From: Bacteroides caccae
GTDB taxonomy: Bacteria > Bacteroidota > Bacteroidia > Bacteroidales > Bacteroidaceae
Reading direction: 5' to 3'
Assembly: GCF_002222615.2 (NCBI RefSeq)
Contig: NZ_CP022412.2
Location: 3,906,001-3,970,000, forward strand
Length of the DNA: 64,000 bases
Part shown: in pieces, positions 53,388-64,000 of the stretch
How the letters are laid out: each line of letters starts with the position of its first letter
Position numbering within the stretch: the stretch's first letter is position 1
Translations under genes and position numbers: made by a program
Notes under the pieces: generated by a model
What the model saw: only the letters and a program-made list of their open reading frames with translations
Database searches by the model: none
Told to the model about the DNA's origin: nothing

Positions 53388-54563
53388 TCAATCCGAATAC
53401 TGATAAACCTTCAAATCGAACTTAGGAACCATTGCCAGTAAATGGTCGAAGATATCTGACTGGATACGTTCATATTCTTTCCAGACCTTATTGCGGGAAA
53501 AGAAATATACCTGAATAGGCACACCATACATCGTGGCTTCCTTCTGGCTGATAATTAAGTCCAAATCCTGATTCACCACAGGCAAACTACACAAATACCG
53601 TTCAATATACACACGGTAAACCTGCGAATTGGTAGGCACGACTCCTGCCTCGGGTTGATAATCTGCCATTAAAGGTATTTCTTTTCGATAACGGTCGAGC
53701 ATTTCCGGCGTACAGAATTGGAGGGTAGTCAAGTCCAGGGTTATATTCTTCATCACCCTTCGTCCTCCCGATTGCACCATTCCCCGCCAGTTCTGAAAGG
53801 GGCTGCTGACCAGAGTATAAGGCGGAACGGTAGAGATCGTATTATCGAAGTTCTGAATTTTGACTGTATTCAACGTAATCTCCTGCACCGTACCATTAGC
53901 TGCGCCGGAAGGAAGCGTAATCCAGTCTCCGGGACGAACCATATCATTGGCAGACAGCTGAATGCCTGCTACAAAACCCAATATGGAATCCTTGAACACC
54001 AACATCAGAATAGCTGCCGAAGCACCTAATCCGGCAAACAGGCTGGCCGGAGACTTATTCACGATAATAGCAATAATTACAATTCCTCCGACAAAGAACA
54101 AAAGTACCTGCAACACCTGAATGAATCCCTTCATCGGGCGGTTCTTCATCGACTCCTTTCCATCGTAAATGTCCATTATCATCAGCAAAATCCCATTAAC
54201 TGCCAACAACAAAGAAAAGATGATGTAAACGGCACAAGCTTTCTGGGAAATAAGCAATAAATCCTTGCCACGAACAAAAGCCATTGGCAGCAAAGCATAA
54301 ACCAGAAAAGCCGGAATCGTATGAATCAGATTATGAAACACCTTACGCTTCATCAACAACGTGTTCCAAAGATGTGGTTTCCGACGGGTGTATTGCTTCA
54401 TTCCTCCTATAAGAATCGCCTGACACAGATAATTCAGACCGATAGCAATCGCTATCATCAGCAAAGCAATAATAGTTTCATCAAAACGATCAGCTACCTT
54501 CGGGTCTATTCCCCAATCTATCAGGATTTTGTTCATCCACTTTCCTAAATCTACTACTAGCAT
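53388..54563 (-). CDS. Mechanosensitive ion channel, MscS family
   Basis: 391 aa: four to five N-terminal helices, then the MscS pore helix and beta domain. Pore region 'SPASLFAGLGASAAILMLVF' is followed by 'KDSILGFVAGIQLSANDMVR', then 'GDWITLPSG' and 'GTVQEITLNTVKIQNFDNT', the family signature. The layout is like the YbdG/MscM-type channels. Releases solutes on osmotic downshock. Confidence 0.94.
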   Translation of the reverse strand: MLVVDLGKWMNKILIDWGIDPKVADRFDETIIALLMIAIAIGLNYLCQAILIGGMKQYTRRKPHLWNTLLMKRKVFHNLIHTIPAFLVYALLPMAFVRGKDLLLISQKACAVYIIFSLLLAVNGILLMIMDIYDGKESMKNRPMKGFIQVLQVLLFFVGGIVIIAIIVNKSPASLFAGLGASAAILMLVFKDSILGFVAGIQLSANDMVRPGDWITLPSGAANGTVQEITLNTVKIQNFDNTISTVPPYTLVSSPFQNWRGMVQSGGRRVMKNITLDLTTLQFCTPEMLDRYRKEIPLMADYQPEAGVVPTNSQVYRVYIERYLCSLPVVNQDLDLIISQKEATMYGVPIQVYFFSRNKVWKEYERIQSDIFDHLLAMVPKFDLKVYQYSD

Positions 54564-54612
54564 AACTTCTGTCTTTTTTAATTAATAACAGTAAAAGGTT
54601 CATTTGGTTTAA

Positions 54613-54660
54613 TAAAAAAAAGACTGGCGTCTGATTCACGAGAAATCAAGACCGCCAGTC
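54613..54660 (-). terminator. Terminator of the GH29-GH2-GH20-sulfatase operon
   Basis: GACTGGCG pairs with CGCCAGTC around a ~30-base loop with internal pairing; on the minus strand it is followed by TCTTTTTTTT. It lies 45 bp after the GH29 stop. Confidence 0.85.
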
Positions 54661-54705
54661 CTCACTGCTACTCTCTAAGCATATCTTTCAATGATGACAA
54701 CTCCG

Positions 54706-56523
54706 TCAGGGGGTTATCTTCACTCCTATTTCATTCATTTCCACTTTTGCGGTTGTTGCGGTAGGCGTAGTAGCCTCCAACTTAATATAGCGTGCCTGCA
54801 CTTTCTGACCGAAAGCAACGGTCTGCGGCAACGGGTTATGCATAATATTACTGAACTCACCGTTGGTAGGAACTTCCTTCCAGTTCTTGCCGTCCGCACT
54901 CACAAAGAATTTATAACGGAAAGCCATTGTAGGTTTTGCTTCCGCTTTCAATGGAGCATAGGTAAAACTGGTCAATGTCACCGACTTGCCCAAGTCAATC
55001 GTCAACGGCGAAGCAGCGACCTGTTTCCAACCGGTACGGGGCAGGTTGTTCCAATCTTCACCCTGAACGGTTGCCTGCAAAGGAGGCGCATAATAAGCAG
55101 CCACTTGATTAATGTGAGCAGTCAGACGACATTCATCAATCTTCACCCGCAGCCTGCCGGCTTTTACCGCCGGAAAACGCAGCATACGCTTATATCCGAT
55201 TGTCGTGCCTTTACCAACTTCTTTCCAACCGTTATCCGTCAGAGCCTCAACGGTAAAAGCCTCTACCCTCTGCCCTTTCGTTATATCTTCCTGAAGCATT
55301 ACAACATTGATTTCCGACTTCGGCTTCAAGGAATAAACAGCTTCACTACCCGAAGTGGCATTCCAGTAGTTTCTTCCTTTTTTCACCCGGTTGTCAGCAA
55401 ATATCTGTTGGCGGTAAGCTGCAAATTCTTTCAGACGATTCACATCCGCCTCACTTATCAAGCCTTTACGATCGGGAGGAATATTCAACAAGAGCACGGA
55501 ATTATAGCCTACCGACCGGAAATAGATATCCGACAGATGTTTCAAAGACTTTACTTTGCTATCTTCCGCCTCATGATAGAACCACCCCGGACGGATAGAC
55601 ACATCCACTTCCGACGGATACCAGAACAGCTCCGTGGCCTTCTCCAACATCTTACGGCTTCCTAAGTCCGCCGCTTTACTAAAGACACCCAGGCGCTTGT
55701 TGTTTTCCGCCGAACGGGCATAAATTCCCGGAGTGAGCACAGTGGCATTCCATTCTGTTTCACGTCCCAGTCCTTTCTCATTTCCTACCCAACGCACATC
55801 ATCGCCCATAATTGCCATAACAGCTTTGGGTTGCAGACGTTGAATCGTTTTATAGAAAGCGTCCCAGTCATATACTTGTTTCTTTCCGTTCGGTCCTTCT
55901 CCATTCGCACCGTCGAACCAGACTTCGTGCACTTCACCGTAATTGGTCAGCAGTTCCGTCAACTGGCGGATAAAAAACTCATTATATCGGGGAGAATCTC
56001 CATAACATTCCGCGTTTCTGTCCCACGGAGAGAGATAGACTCCGAACTTCATTCCATACTTATCGCAGGCTTTCCGGAGTTCTTTCACAACGTCTCCTTG
56101 TCCGTTCTTCCAAGGAGAAGAGGCTACGGAATGTTTGGTGGTGGCCGTAGGCCAAAGGCAGAATCCATCGTGGTGTTTCGCCGTCAGAAGCACCATTTTA
56201 AATCCGGCATCTTTAAGGCTGCGCACCCATTGTTCGGCATCCAGTTCCGAAGGGTTGAAAAGTGCAGGATCTTCTTTTCCGTCTCCCCATTCGCGTCCGG
56301 TAAAAGTGTTGATACCGAAATGGAGAAAAGCGGTCAGTTCCATTTGTTGCCAGGATAACTGTTGGGGAGTAGGTATCAGGCGCGCCGCCATATCTACTTT
56401 CTGTTCAAGAGTCGCGTTCGGGGGAAATTCAACATGCTTCACATAATATTCTTCTGCCTTTTGTGCCTGAACACTCAATGTTATGACAGAGGATAATAAT
56501 ACTGCGGTCAGTAGTTTGTTCAT
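54706..56523 (-). CDS. Alpha-L-fucosidase, GH29
   Basis: 605 aa, exported by a signal peptide ('SSVITLSVQAQ'). The catalytic barrel carries 'WQQMELTAFLHFGINTFTGR', 'LLTAKHHDGFCLWPT' and the nucleophile Asp in 'EVHEVWFDGANGEG' (Asp204). A linker with 'GRLRVKIDECRL' leads to a C-terminal F5/8 type C carbohydrate-binding domain ('YIKLEATTPTATT'). Removes terminal alpha-fucose, as on mucin and Lewis-type glycans. Last gene of the locus, with its own TATCTTTG box at 56553-56560. Confidence 0.95.
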   Translation of the reverse strand: MNKLLTAVLLSSVITLSVQAQKAEEYYVKHVEFPPNATLEQKVDMAARLIPTPQQLSWQQMELTAFLHFGINTFTGREWGDGKEDPALFNPSELDAEQWVRSLKDAGFKMVLLTAKHHDGFCLWPTATTKHSVASSPWKNGQGDVVKELRKACDKYGMKFGVYLSPWDRNAECYGDSPRYNEFFIRQLTELLTNYGEVHEVWFDGANGEGPNGKKQVYDWDAFYKTIQRLQPKAVMAIMGDDVRWVGNEKGLGRETEWNATVLTPGIYARSAENNKRLGVFSKAADLGSRKMLEKATELFWYPSEVDVSIRPGWFYHEAEDSKVKSLKHLSDIYFRSVGYNSVLLLNIPPDRKGLISEADVNRLKEFAAYRQQIFADNRVKKGRNYWNATSGSEAVYSLKPKSEINVVMLQEDITKGQRVEAFTVEALTDNGWKEVGKGTTIGYKRMLRFPAVKAGRLRVKIDECRLTAHINQVAAYYAPPLQATVQGEDWNNLPRTGWKQVAASPLTIDLGKSVTLTSFTYAPLKAEAKPTMAFRYKFFVSADGKNWKEVPTNGEFSNIMHNPLPQTVAFGQKVQARYIKLEATTPTATTAKVEMNEIGVKITP

Positions 56524-56552
56524 GATATAAAATTTAATTAATACTGATAGTG

Positions 56553-56560
56553 CAAAGATA
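56553..56560 (-). promoter_or_regulatory. Possible internal -7 box ahead of GH29
   Basis: Minus-strand TATCTTTG 30 bp upstream of the ATG, in a 148-bp gap within the locus. Confidence 0.5.
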
Positions 56561-56671
56561 ACGTAAAGGTGTGAATTTCACTACTTTCATAGAACATTTC
56601 TGACAATATTCAGAAAAGCCAGTAAAATCCACACCTATTATATATAATCTAATAACCTATTGGTTCAACAC

Positions 56672-59764
<3,093 letters not shown>

Positions 59765-59772
59765 CTAGACTC

Positions 59773-62097
59773 TTATTCTATCATTACTTCATCAAAATAG
59801 ATTCTTGCTTCCTGATCGGGACGGACATGATCTTTAGGGCATATCCCTGCTCCTTTCGCCGTCACACGTACATAACGGGCAGATACGCCACCCATATCCA
59901 GCGAGTAATCATTTCTAAAAGTTCCTTCCTTATAAATTTCTTCCAAAGAAAAGTTCAACTCCCCTATGGCACAGTATGTCCGGTTATCATCGGAAACTTC
60001 CACACGGATCATTTTCGGTTTATGCACTCCCATTCCATAATTCGTAATGCAACCAATGGCAAATTTATTCAATTTTTCCTTACCAAGCAAATCTATGGTG
60101 AAAGAAATTGAATCATTCCGGCTCCAGTTACACCATTCGAAATCAGTATATTTCAGGCTTCCCCGCAATCCGTTGACTAATAACATTTCATTTTTCTTAT
60201 TACCAAGCAATGGTTTTGCCGTGGCTTTGTTCCATGTAAGCTGCAAGTCCAGGATTTCTCCCATTTGCTTGCCGTCCATAAAGGTGGCGGCTTTCACCAT
60301 TTGCGTTTTTGTCACACGGATAGGTCCGTCATAACGATGTGAGGACATCGCCGGGTTACTGCCATTCAGCGTATAGCGAATTTCCACATCCGGACGGAGA
60401 CATTCCAGATTCACCTCCAGATGTCCGTTCACCGGTGTCACCGTTTGCTGGATATTATACATCGAACGGGCATAAACAATCCCTTTTTCCGCCAAATGTG
60501 CATTATATACATCCATCCGTTTCAAGAAACCGGACCAATCTTTTGTGCCCGTGGGCGTCCATGCTACTTCTGCCAGAGCAGCCAGACGAGGAAACAAGAG
60601 ATAATCCACGTCTTCCGGCTTATTACAAAATTCTGTCCACATACAAGCTTGTATGCCCATTAATAAAGATTCATATTCCGGTTTCCAATCCTTCTGCACA
60701 GGCTCGTAGTCAAAAACATCTTTCAGTGTATTGTTTCCGAAATATGTTACCGGTTCAAACCATTGAGGTCCCTGATAACGGATCAGATACATGATACGTG
60801 CCGGAGTCATAATAAATCGATGTCCCTTTTCGGCAGCTTTCAGGGCAGCCGTTCCCATTCCCTGCCAACCAAGTATAATAGACTCTTCGGGAAGAAAAGA
60901 ACTGTTTGTCAACTCGTCCCAACCAATCACTTCACGTCCTTTTTTACGCAGATAATCACTGATACGCTTCATAAAGTAGCCCTGTAAATCTTCTTCATTA
61001 GTCAAATGCTGCTTTTTCATCCGCTTCTGACAAAGCGGGCATTTTTCCCAGTTCGTCTTTCGTGCCTCATCTCCCCCAACATGAATATAGCGGGAAGGGA
61101 AAAGTGTCAGAATTTCATCGAAAATATCTTGCAGAAAGGTAAATACACTATCGTTTCCCGCACAATAAATAATCTCTGAGTTCCGTCCTCCCAATCCGGG
61201 AAGTACACCGATAAAGTCTTTCACGACCGGACAGGCAAGTTGAGGATATGCAGCAAGCGCCGCATTACTATGTGCCGGTACATCTATCTCGGGAATAACT
61301 TCAATCTGCCTGTCAGCGGCATAAGCCACTATTTCCCTGATATCTTCCTGTGTGTAGAAACCGCCTATCGGCGTTGGTTCTCCCCGTTTCGGGTTACGGC
61401 GTGAGTGGAAAGGCACATCCGTACGGTCTACCCTCCATGCACCGACTTCCGTTAAACGAGGATATTTCTTGATTTCAATCCGCCAACCGTTATCATCTGT
61501 CAGATGAAAATGAAGTTTATTGATTTTCAGCATCGCCATACAGTCGATAATCCGCAGTACATTTTCTTTAGGAATAAAACAACGTACCGGATCCAACAGT
61601 AATCCCCGGAAACCAAAACGAGGTTCATCCTGAATTGTCACTGCCGGAACACTCCACGCGACATTCTTTACCGGTTGTCCCGATTCTATGGCAGCAGGCA
61701 GAAGTTGGCGGATAGATTGTAATGCATAAAAAAAGCCCTTTGTATCCGAAGCTTTAATAAGTATCTGTTCCGGCGTAACCTTTAACAGATACGCTTCAGT
61801 TTTTAAAGAAGAATCTGTCACGAAAAGGACTTGCCCCTCCTTGCTCCCGACATTTAACATGGGGGTTATCCCGGCAGCATGGACAAACAAATCGATAAAG
61901 TTGTGAGCAATTGTGGCCTGTTCCTGATTTTCTACTGCAAATGTAGTTTTTGCAGAAAAGATAAAGCTACCACTACCCGGCGTAATTTGTGCCGGGCGTG
62001 GAACTATTGAATTAAAAGGGGATGTTAAGTTATCAGCCTGCAAAAACACCGGCAATGGCGAAAGCAGAATGAGAATGATTAAGATATATTTTTTCAT
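59773..62097 (-). CDS. Beta-N-acetylhexosaminidase, GH20
   Basis: 774 aa, signal peptide ('LLSPLPVFLQA'). GH20b domain (~25-145), then the TIM barrel with the catalytic pair Asp343-Glu344 in 'YIHVGGDEARK', plus 'GFRGLLLDPVRCFIP' and 'KLHFHLTDDNGWRIEIK'. A C-terminal region has a small Ig-like or chitobiase-type module ('VEIRYTLNGSNPAMSS') and an F5/8C domain ('RYVRVTAKGAGI'). It cleaves terminal beta-GlcNAc/GalNAc by substrate-assisted catalysis. Confidence 0.96.
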   Translation of the reverse strand: MKKYILIILILLSPLPVFLQADNLTSPFNSIVPRPAQITPGSGSFIFSAKTTFAVENQEQATIAHNFIDLFVHAAGITPMLNVGSKEGQVLFVTDSSLKTEAYLLKVTPEQILIKASDTKGFFYALQSIRQLLPAAIESGQPVKNVAWSVPAVTIQDEPRFGFRGLLLDPVRCFIPKENVLRIIDCMAMLKINKLHFHLTDDNGWRIEIKKYPRLTEVGAWRVDRTDVPFHSRRNPKRGEPTPIGGFYTQEDIREIVAYAADRQIEVIPEIDVPAHSNAALAAYPQLACPVVKDFIGVLPGLGGRNSEIIYCAGNDSVFTFLQDIFDEILTLFPSRYIHVGGDEARKTNWEKCPLCQKRMKKQHLTNEEDLQGYFMKRISDYLRKKGREVIGWDELTNSSFLPEESIILGWQGMGTAALKAAEKGHRFIMTPARIMYLIRYQGPQWFEPVTYFGNNTLKDVFDYEPVQKDWKPEYESLLMGIQACMWTEFCNKPEDVDYLLFPRLAALAEVAWTPTGTKDWSGFLKRMDVYNAHLAEKGIVYARSMYNIQQTVTPVNGHLEVNLECLRPDVEIRYTLNGSNPAMSSHRYDGPIRVTKTQMVKAATFMDGKQMGEILDLQLTWNKATAKPLLGNKKNEMLLVNGLRGSLKYTDFEWCNWSRNDSISFTIDLLGKEKLNKFAIGCITNYGMGVHKPKMIRVEVSDDNRTYCAIGELNFSLEEIYKEGTFRNDYSLDMGGVSARYVRVTAKGAGICPKDHVRPDQEARIYFDEVMIE

Positions 62098-62115
62098 GAT
62101 GTATGTACATTGGAT

Positions 62116-63699
62116 TTATTCCTTGTCACGTTCCGGTGAGAAACGGACAGGATCATTGTATTGCTCCTGAAGTTTCAGCATTTCTTCTTTCAACTCCTTC
62201 ACCACCGGTTCGTATTCTGGTTGTCCGTAGAGATTGTGCATTTCCGACGGATCAGCTTGCAGGTCATATAGTTCCCACCAGTTGATATCATTATAGAAAT
62301 GAATCAGTTTATAGCGGTCTGTGCGTACACCGTAATGACGTTTCACCATGTGTTCAGCAGGATATTCATAGAAATGATAGTAAAGAGCTTTCCGCCAGTC
62401 TTTCGGATGTTCACCTTTCAACAAAGGCACAAGAGATACACCTTGAATATCGGAAGGTATCTCTGCTCCCGCCAGTTCGAGGAAAGTAGGTGCATAGTCA
62501 ATGTTTTGAACCATTTCGGTGATGTCACCTCTGCGGTCGAATCCTTTCGGCAGACGCATGACAAGCGGTGTACGCATAGATTCTTCGTACATGAAACGTT
62601 TGTCAAACCAACCGTGTTCGCCCATATAGAATCCCTGATCGGAAGTGTAGACTACAAGTGTGTTATCCAGTAAACCTTTCTCTTTCAAGTAATCGAGTAC
62701 GCGACCAACATTGTCATCCAGTGATTTTACAGTCTTCATGTAATCACGCATATAACGCTGGAATTTCCAATTGGCAAGTTCCTTACCCTGAAGATTCTGT
62801 TTATAGAAATCATCTATAATCGGAGTGTAAAACCTGTCCCATGCGGCACGTTGCGCTTCATCCATACGACCGATATATTTCTCATACAAGGATTTCAAAC
62901 GGGATTTTTTATCAGGACGGAGCATTTTGAGGTCATAAATCATGTCCATATCCTTTACAATGCTCATTTCTTGTGCAGCGGCAGCGGGACGACCTTCATA
63001 ATCGTCAAAGAAATTATCCGGTAACGGGAAGGTTTTATCTTCATACAAAGCCAAATTACAAGTATCTGCCAGCCAGTTACGGTGAATTGCCTTGTGATGT
63101 ATCAAAAGACAGAAAGGTTTCTCCGGGTTGCGTTTATTCTCTATCCAGTCGATAGCATCATCAGTAATAAGGTTCGTAAGATACCCATGTTTTTGAATAG
63201 TGTCATTATTTTGCGTAATGAAATCCGGATTGTAGTAGTCACCTTGTCCGGGGACTATCTGCCAGTAATCAAAGCCGGAGGGCAGGCTTTCAAGATGCCA
63301 TTTACCCACCAATGCTGTCTGATAGCCGATTCTCTGCAACAGCTTCGGGAAAGTCTGTTGCGAACTGTCAAATACGCAAGTGGTATTATCATAGAATTTA
63401 TTGGCGCAACTATGCTTTCCTGTTATCATACAGGCGCGACTGGGACCACTTAAAGAATTGGCAACAAAGCTTTGGGTAAAACGTACACCGTCGGCAGCAA
63501 TGCGGTCAAGATTCGGTGTTTCCATGTAGCGTGTGTCGTAACAGCTCATCATTTGTGCTGTGTGATCGTCTGTCATTATGTAGACGATATTCAGTGGTTT
63601 CTGCTCCACAGGCTTTTGTTTGATTGAACAAGAAACAAGGGAAGTTACGGCGGTAACGCCAGTCAAAGAGTAAAATAGTCCGGATTGTAGATTTTTCAT
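62116..63699 (-). CDS. Ser-type S1 family sulfatase lipoprotein
   Basis: 527 aa; lipobox 'VTSLVSCSIKQ' (Cys24) suggests a surface or periplasmic lipoprotein. The formylglycine motif is 'SGPSRACMITG' with Ser84, so Ser-type, matured by anSME. Metal site: 'IVYIMTDDHTAQM' and 'VVYTSDQGFYMGEHGWFDKR'. The C-terminus 'YKLIHFYNDINWWELYDLQA' is typical. The locus context (GH20, GH2, GH29) points to a sulfated GlcNAc- or galactose-containing host glycan; regiochemistry is not readable. Confidence 0.95.
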   Translation of the reverse strand: MKNLQSGLFYSLTGVTAVTSLVSCSIKQKPVEQKPLNIVYIMTDDHTAQMMSCYDTRYMETPNLDRIAADGVRFTQSFVANSLSGPSRACMITGKHSCANKFYDNTTCVFDSSQQTFPKLLQRIGYQTALVGKWHLESLPSGFDYWQIVPGQGDYYNPDFITQNNDTIQKHGYLTNLITDDAIDWIENKRNPEKPFCLLIHHKAIHRNWLADTCNLALYEDKTFPLPDNFFDDYEGRPAAAAQEMSIVKDMDMIYDLKMLRPDKKSRLKSLYEKYIGRMDEAQRAAWDRFYTPIIDDFYKQNLQGKELANWKFQRYMRDYMKTVKSLDDNVGRVLDYLKEKGLLDNTLVVYTSDQGFYMGEHGWFDKRFMYEESMRTPLVMRLPKGFDRRGDITEMVQNIDYAPTFLELAGAEIPSDIQGVSLVPLLKGEHPKDWRKALYYHFYEYPAEHMVKRHYGVRTDRYKLIHFYNDINWWELYDLQADPSEMHNLYGQPEYEPVVKELKEEMLKLQEQYNDPVRFSPERDKE

Positions 63700-63822
63700 A
63701 TATAATAAATTAAGTAAACGAAGAATTCATCATCGGCAAAAATAAGCTTTTTGATTAATAATCGACTTCCATTTATCGCCATTTTATTTCCATAAATGTT
63801 CAAAAGGACTGATTATAACCCT

Positions 63823-63866
63823 AAATTCCGGATGCCAGGACAAATATCCCCCGCATCCGGAAATTT
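63823..63866 (-). terminator. Hairpin between susD-like gene and sulfatase
   Basis: AAATTCCGGATGC pairs with GCATCCGGAAATTT (one-base bulge) around a 17-base loop, 32 bp after the SusD stop. Such a hairpin may lower expression of the enzymes relative to the susC/D pair or protect the susD 3' end. Confidence 0.65.
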
Positions 63867-63897
63867 ATCAAGTCATTTAAGGGGTTTAAGCTTCTGC

Positions 63898-64000
63898 TTA
63901 ATTCGTATAGCCAAAATTATTATCTGAAGTAGTAAGGGCCGGATTGGCGTCAATCTCGCTACTAGGAATTGGCAATAACAAATTCTTTTTCAAAAATTCA
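63898..64000 (-). CDS. SusD/RagB-family glycan-binding lipoprotein (C-terminus only)
   Basis: The minus-strand frame reads '..EFLKKNLLLPIPSSEID' and 'ANPALTTSDNNFGYTN' then stop. This 'LLPIPxSEIDANPxL' ending is the standard SusD C-terminus. The rest of the gene, and presumably susC, lies beyond the window. It is the upstream end of the sulfatase-GH20-GH2-GH29 locus and identifies it as a polysaccharide utilisation locus. Confidence 0.9.
   Translation of the reverse strand, partial: EFLKKNLLLPIPSSEIDANPALTTSDNNFGYTN

Noticed and set aside
54691..55665. 324-codon plus-strand frame opposite the GH29 gene
   Set aside because: Low-complexity His/Arg/Phe-rich translation typical of antisense frames; GH29 catalytic motifs lie on the other strand.
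56566..56636. AGGTGTG/CACACCT inverted repeat between GH2 and GH29 as a terminator
   Set aside because: The arms are ~56 bp apart with no stable intervening structure or T run, so neither terminator nor operator can be argued.

Overview
The window comes from the chromosome of a gut Bacteroides, close to the B. thetaiotaomicron / ovatus / xylanisolvens group. Evidence: SusD-like and DUF1735 proteins, BACON domains, many secreted glycosidases and Ser-type sulfatases, an M60-like mucin-type peptidase, a FeoA-FeoB fusion, a Rho factor with a huge Q/N-rich insert, and Bacteroidales -7 boxes (TAnnTTTG, usually TATCTTTG), several with a TTTG -33 box 19-20 bp upstream.

Layout. 1-3.8 kb: the tail of a glycan-utilisation operon (DUF1735/discoidin lipoprotein, M60-like peptidase), convergent with a secreted GH2 enzyme (3.9-6.6 kb) that sits beside the eroded 3' end of a sulfatase. 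6.8-9.1 kb: queuosine genes (transporter, queC, queF). 9.4-18.9 kb: ECF sigma factor, DcaP-like porin, FadL-like channel, ldhA, pirin, pdxH, metallo-hydrolase, DUF4468 and VOC proteins, small basic protein, methyltransferase. 19-25 kb: TlpA-like lipoprotein, tRNA-Thr, a 3.9-kb accessory insertion bounded by a 47-bp direct repeat of the end of an EamA transporter gene, and tRNA-Cys. 25-40.9 kb: feoAB with its Cys-rich partner, tilS, an EFR1-type ferredoxin, rho, a sulfatase, two tandem TPR histidine kinases (the second degenerate), a MATE pump and ffh. 41-46.4 kb: ResB-like and CcsA-like cytochrome c maturation genes followed by a three-haem peroxidase, then folD and a CapA-like protein. 46.4-54.6 kb: tRNA-His, PspC, dnaX, FtsB/DivIC, Skp-like lipoprotein, pepD, a secreted EEP-family phosphohydrolase and an MscS channel. 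54.7-64 kb: a minus-strand polysaccharide utilisation locus with the end of susD, sulfatase, GH20, GH2 and GH29, fitting breakdown of sulfated, fucosylated host O-glycans.

The most unusual structure is not a gene. Four separate intergenic regions (7508-7639, 18923-19010, 44160-44247, 53261-53370) each hold 4-6 short dyads repeated with an exact 22-bp period. The arms are conserved within an array but differ completely between arrays (GTTTC/GAAAC, ATAG/CTAT, AAACAGAG/CTCTGTTT, TTCTC/GAGAA). I do not recognise this class of element.

Other points of interest: the sulfatase remnant at 6599-6778; the frameshifted surface-protein gene and IS1182-type transposase fragment inside the insertion; the histidine kinase that has lost its phosphorylatable His and ATP-binding boxes; and a perfect Fur/PerR-type 19-bp palindrome ahead of the cytochrome c/peroxidase operon.
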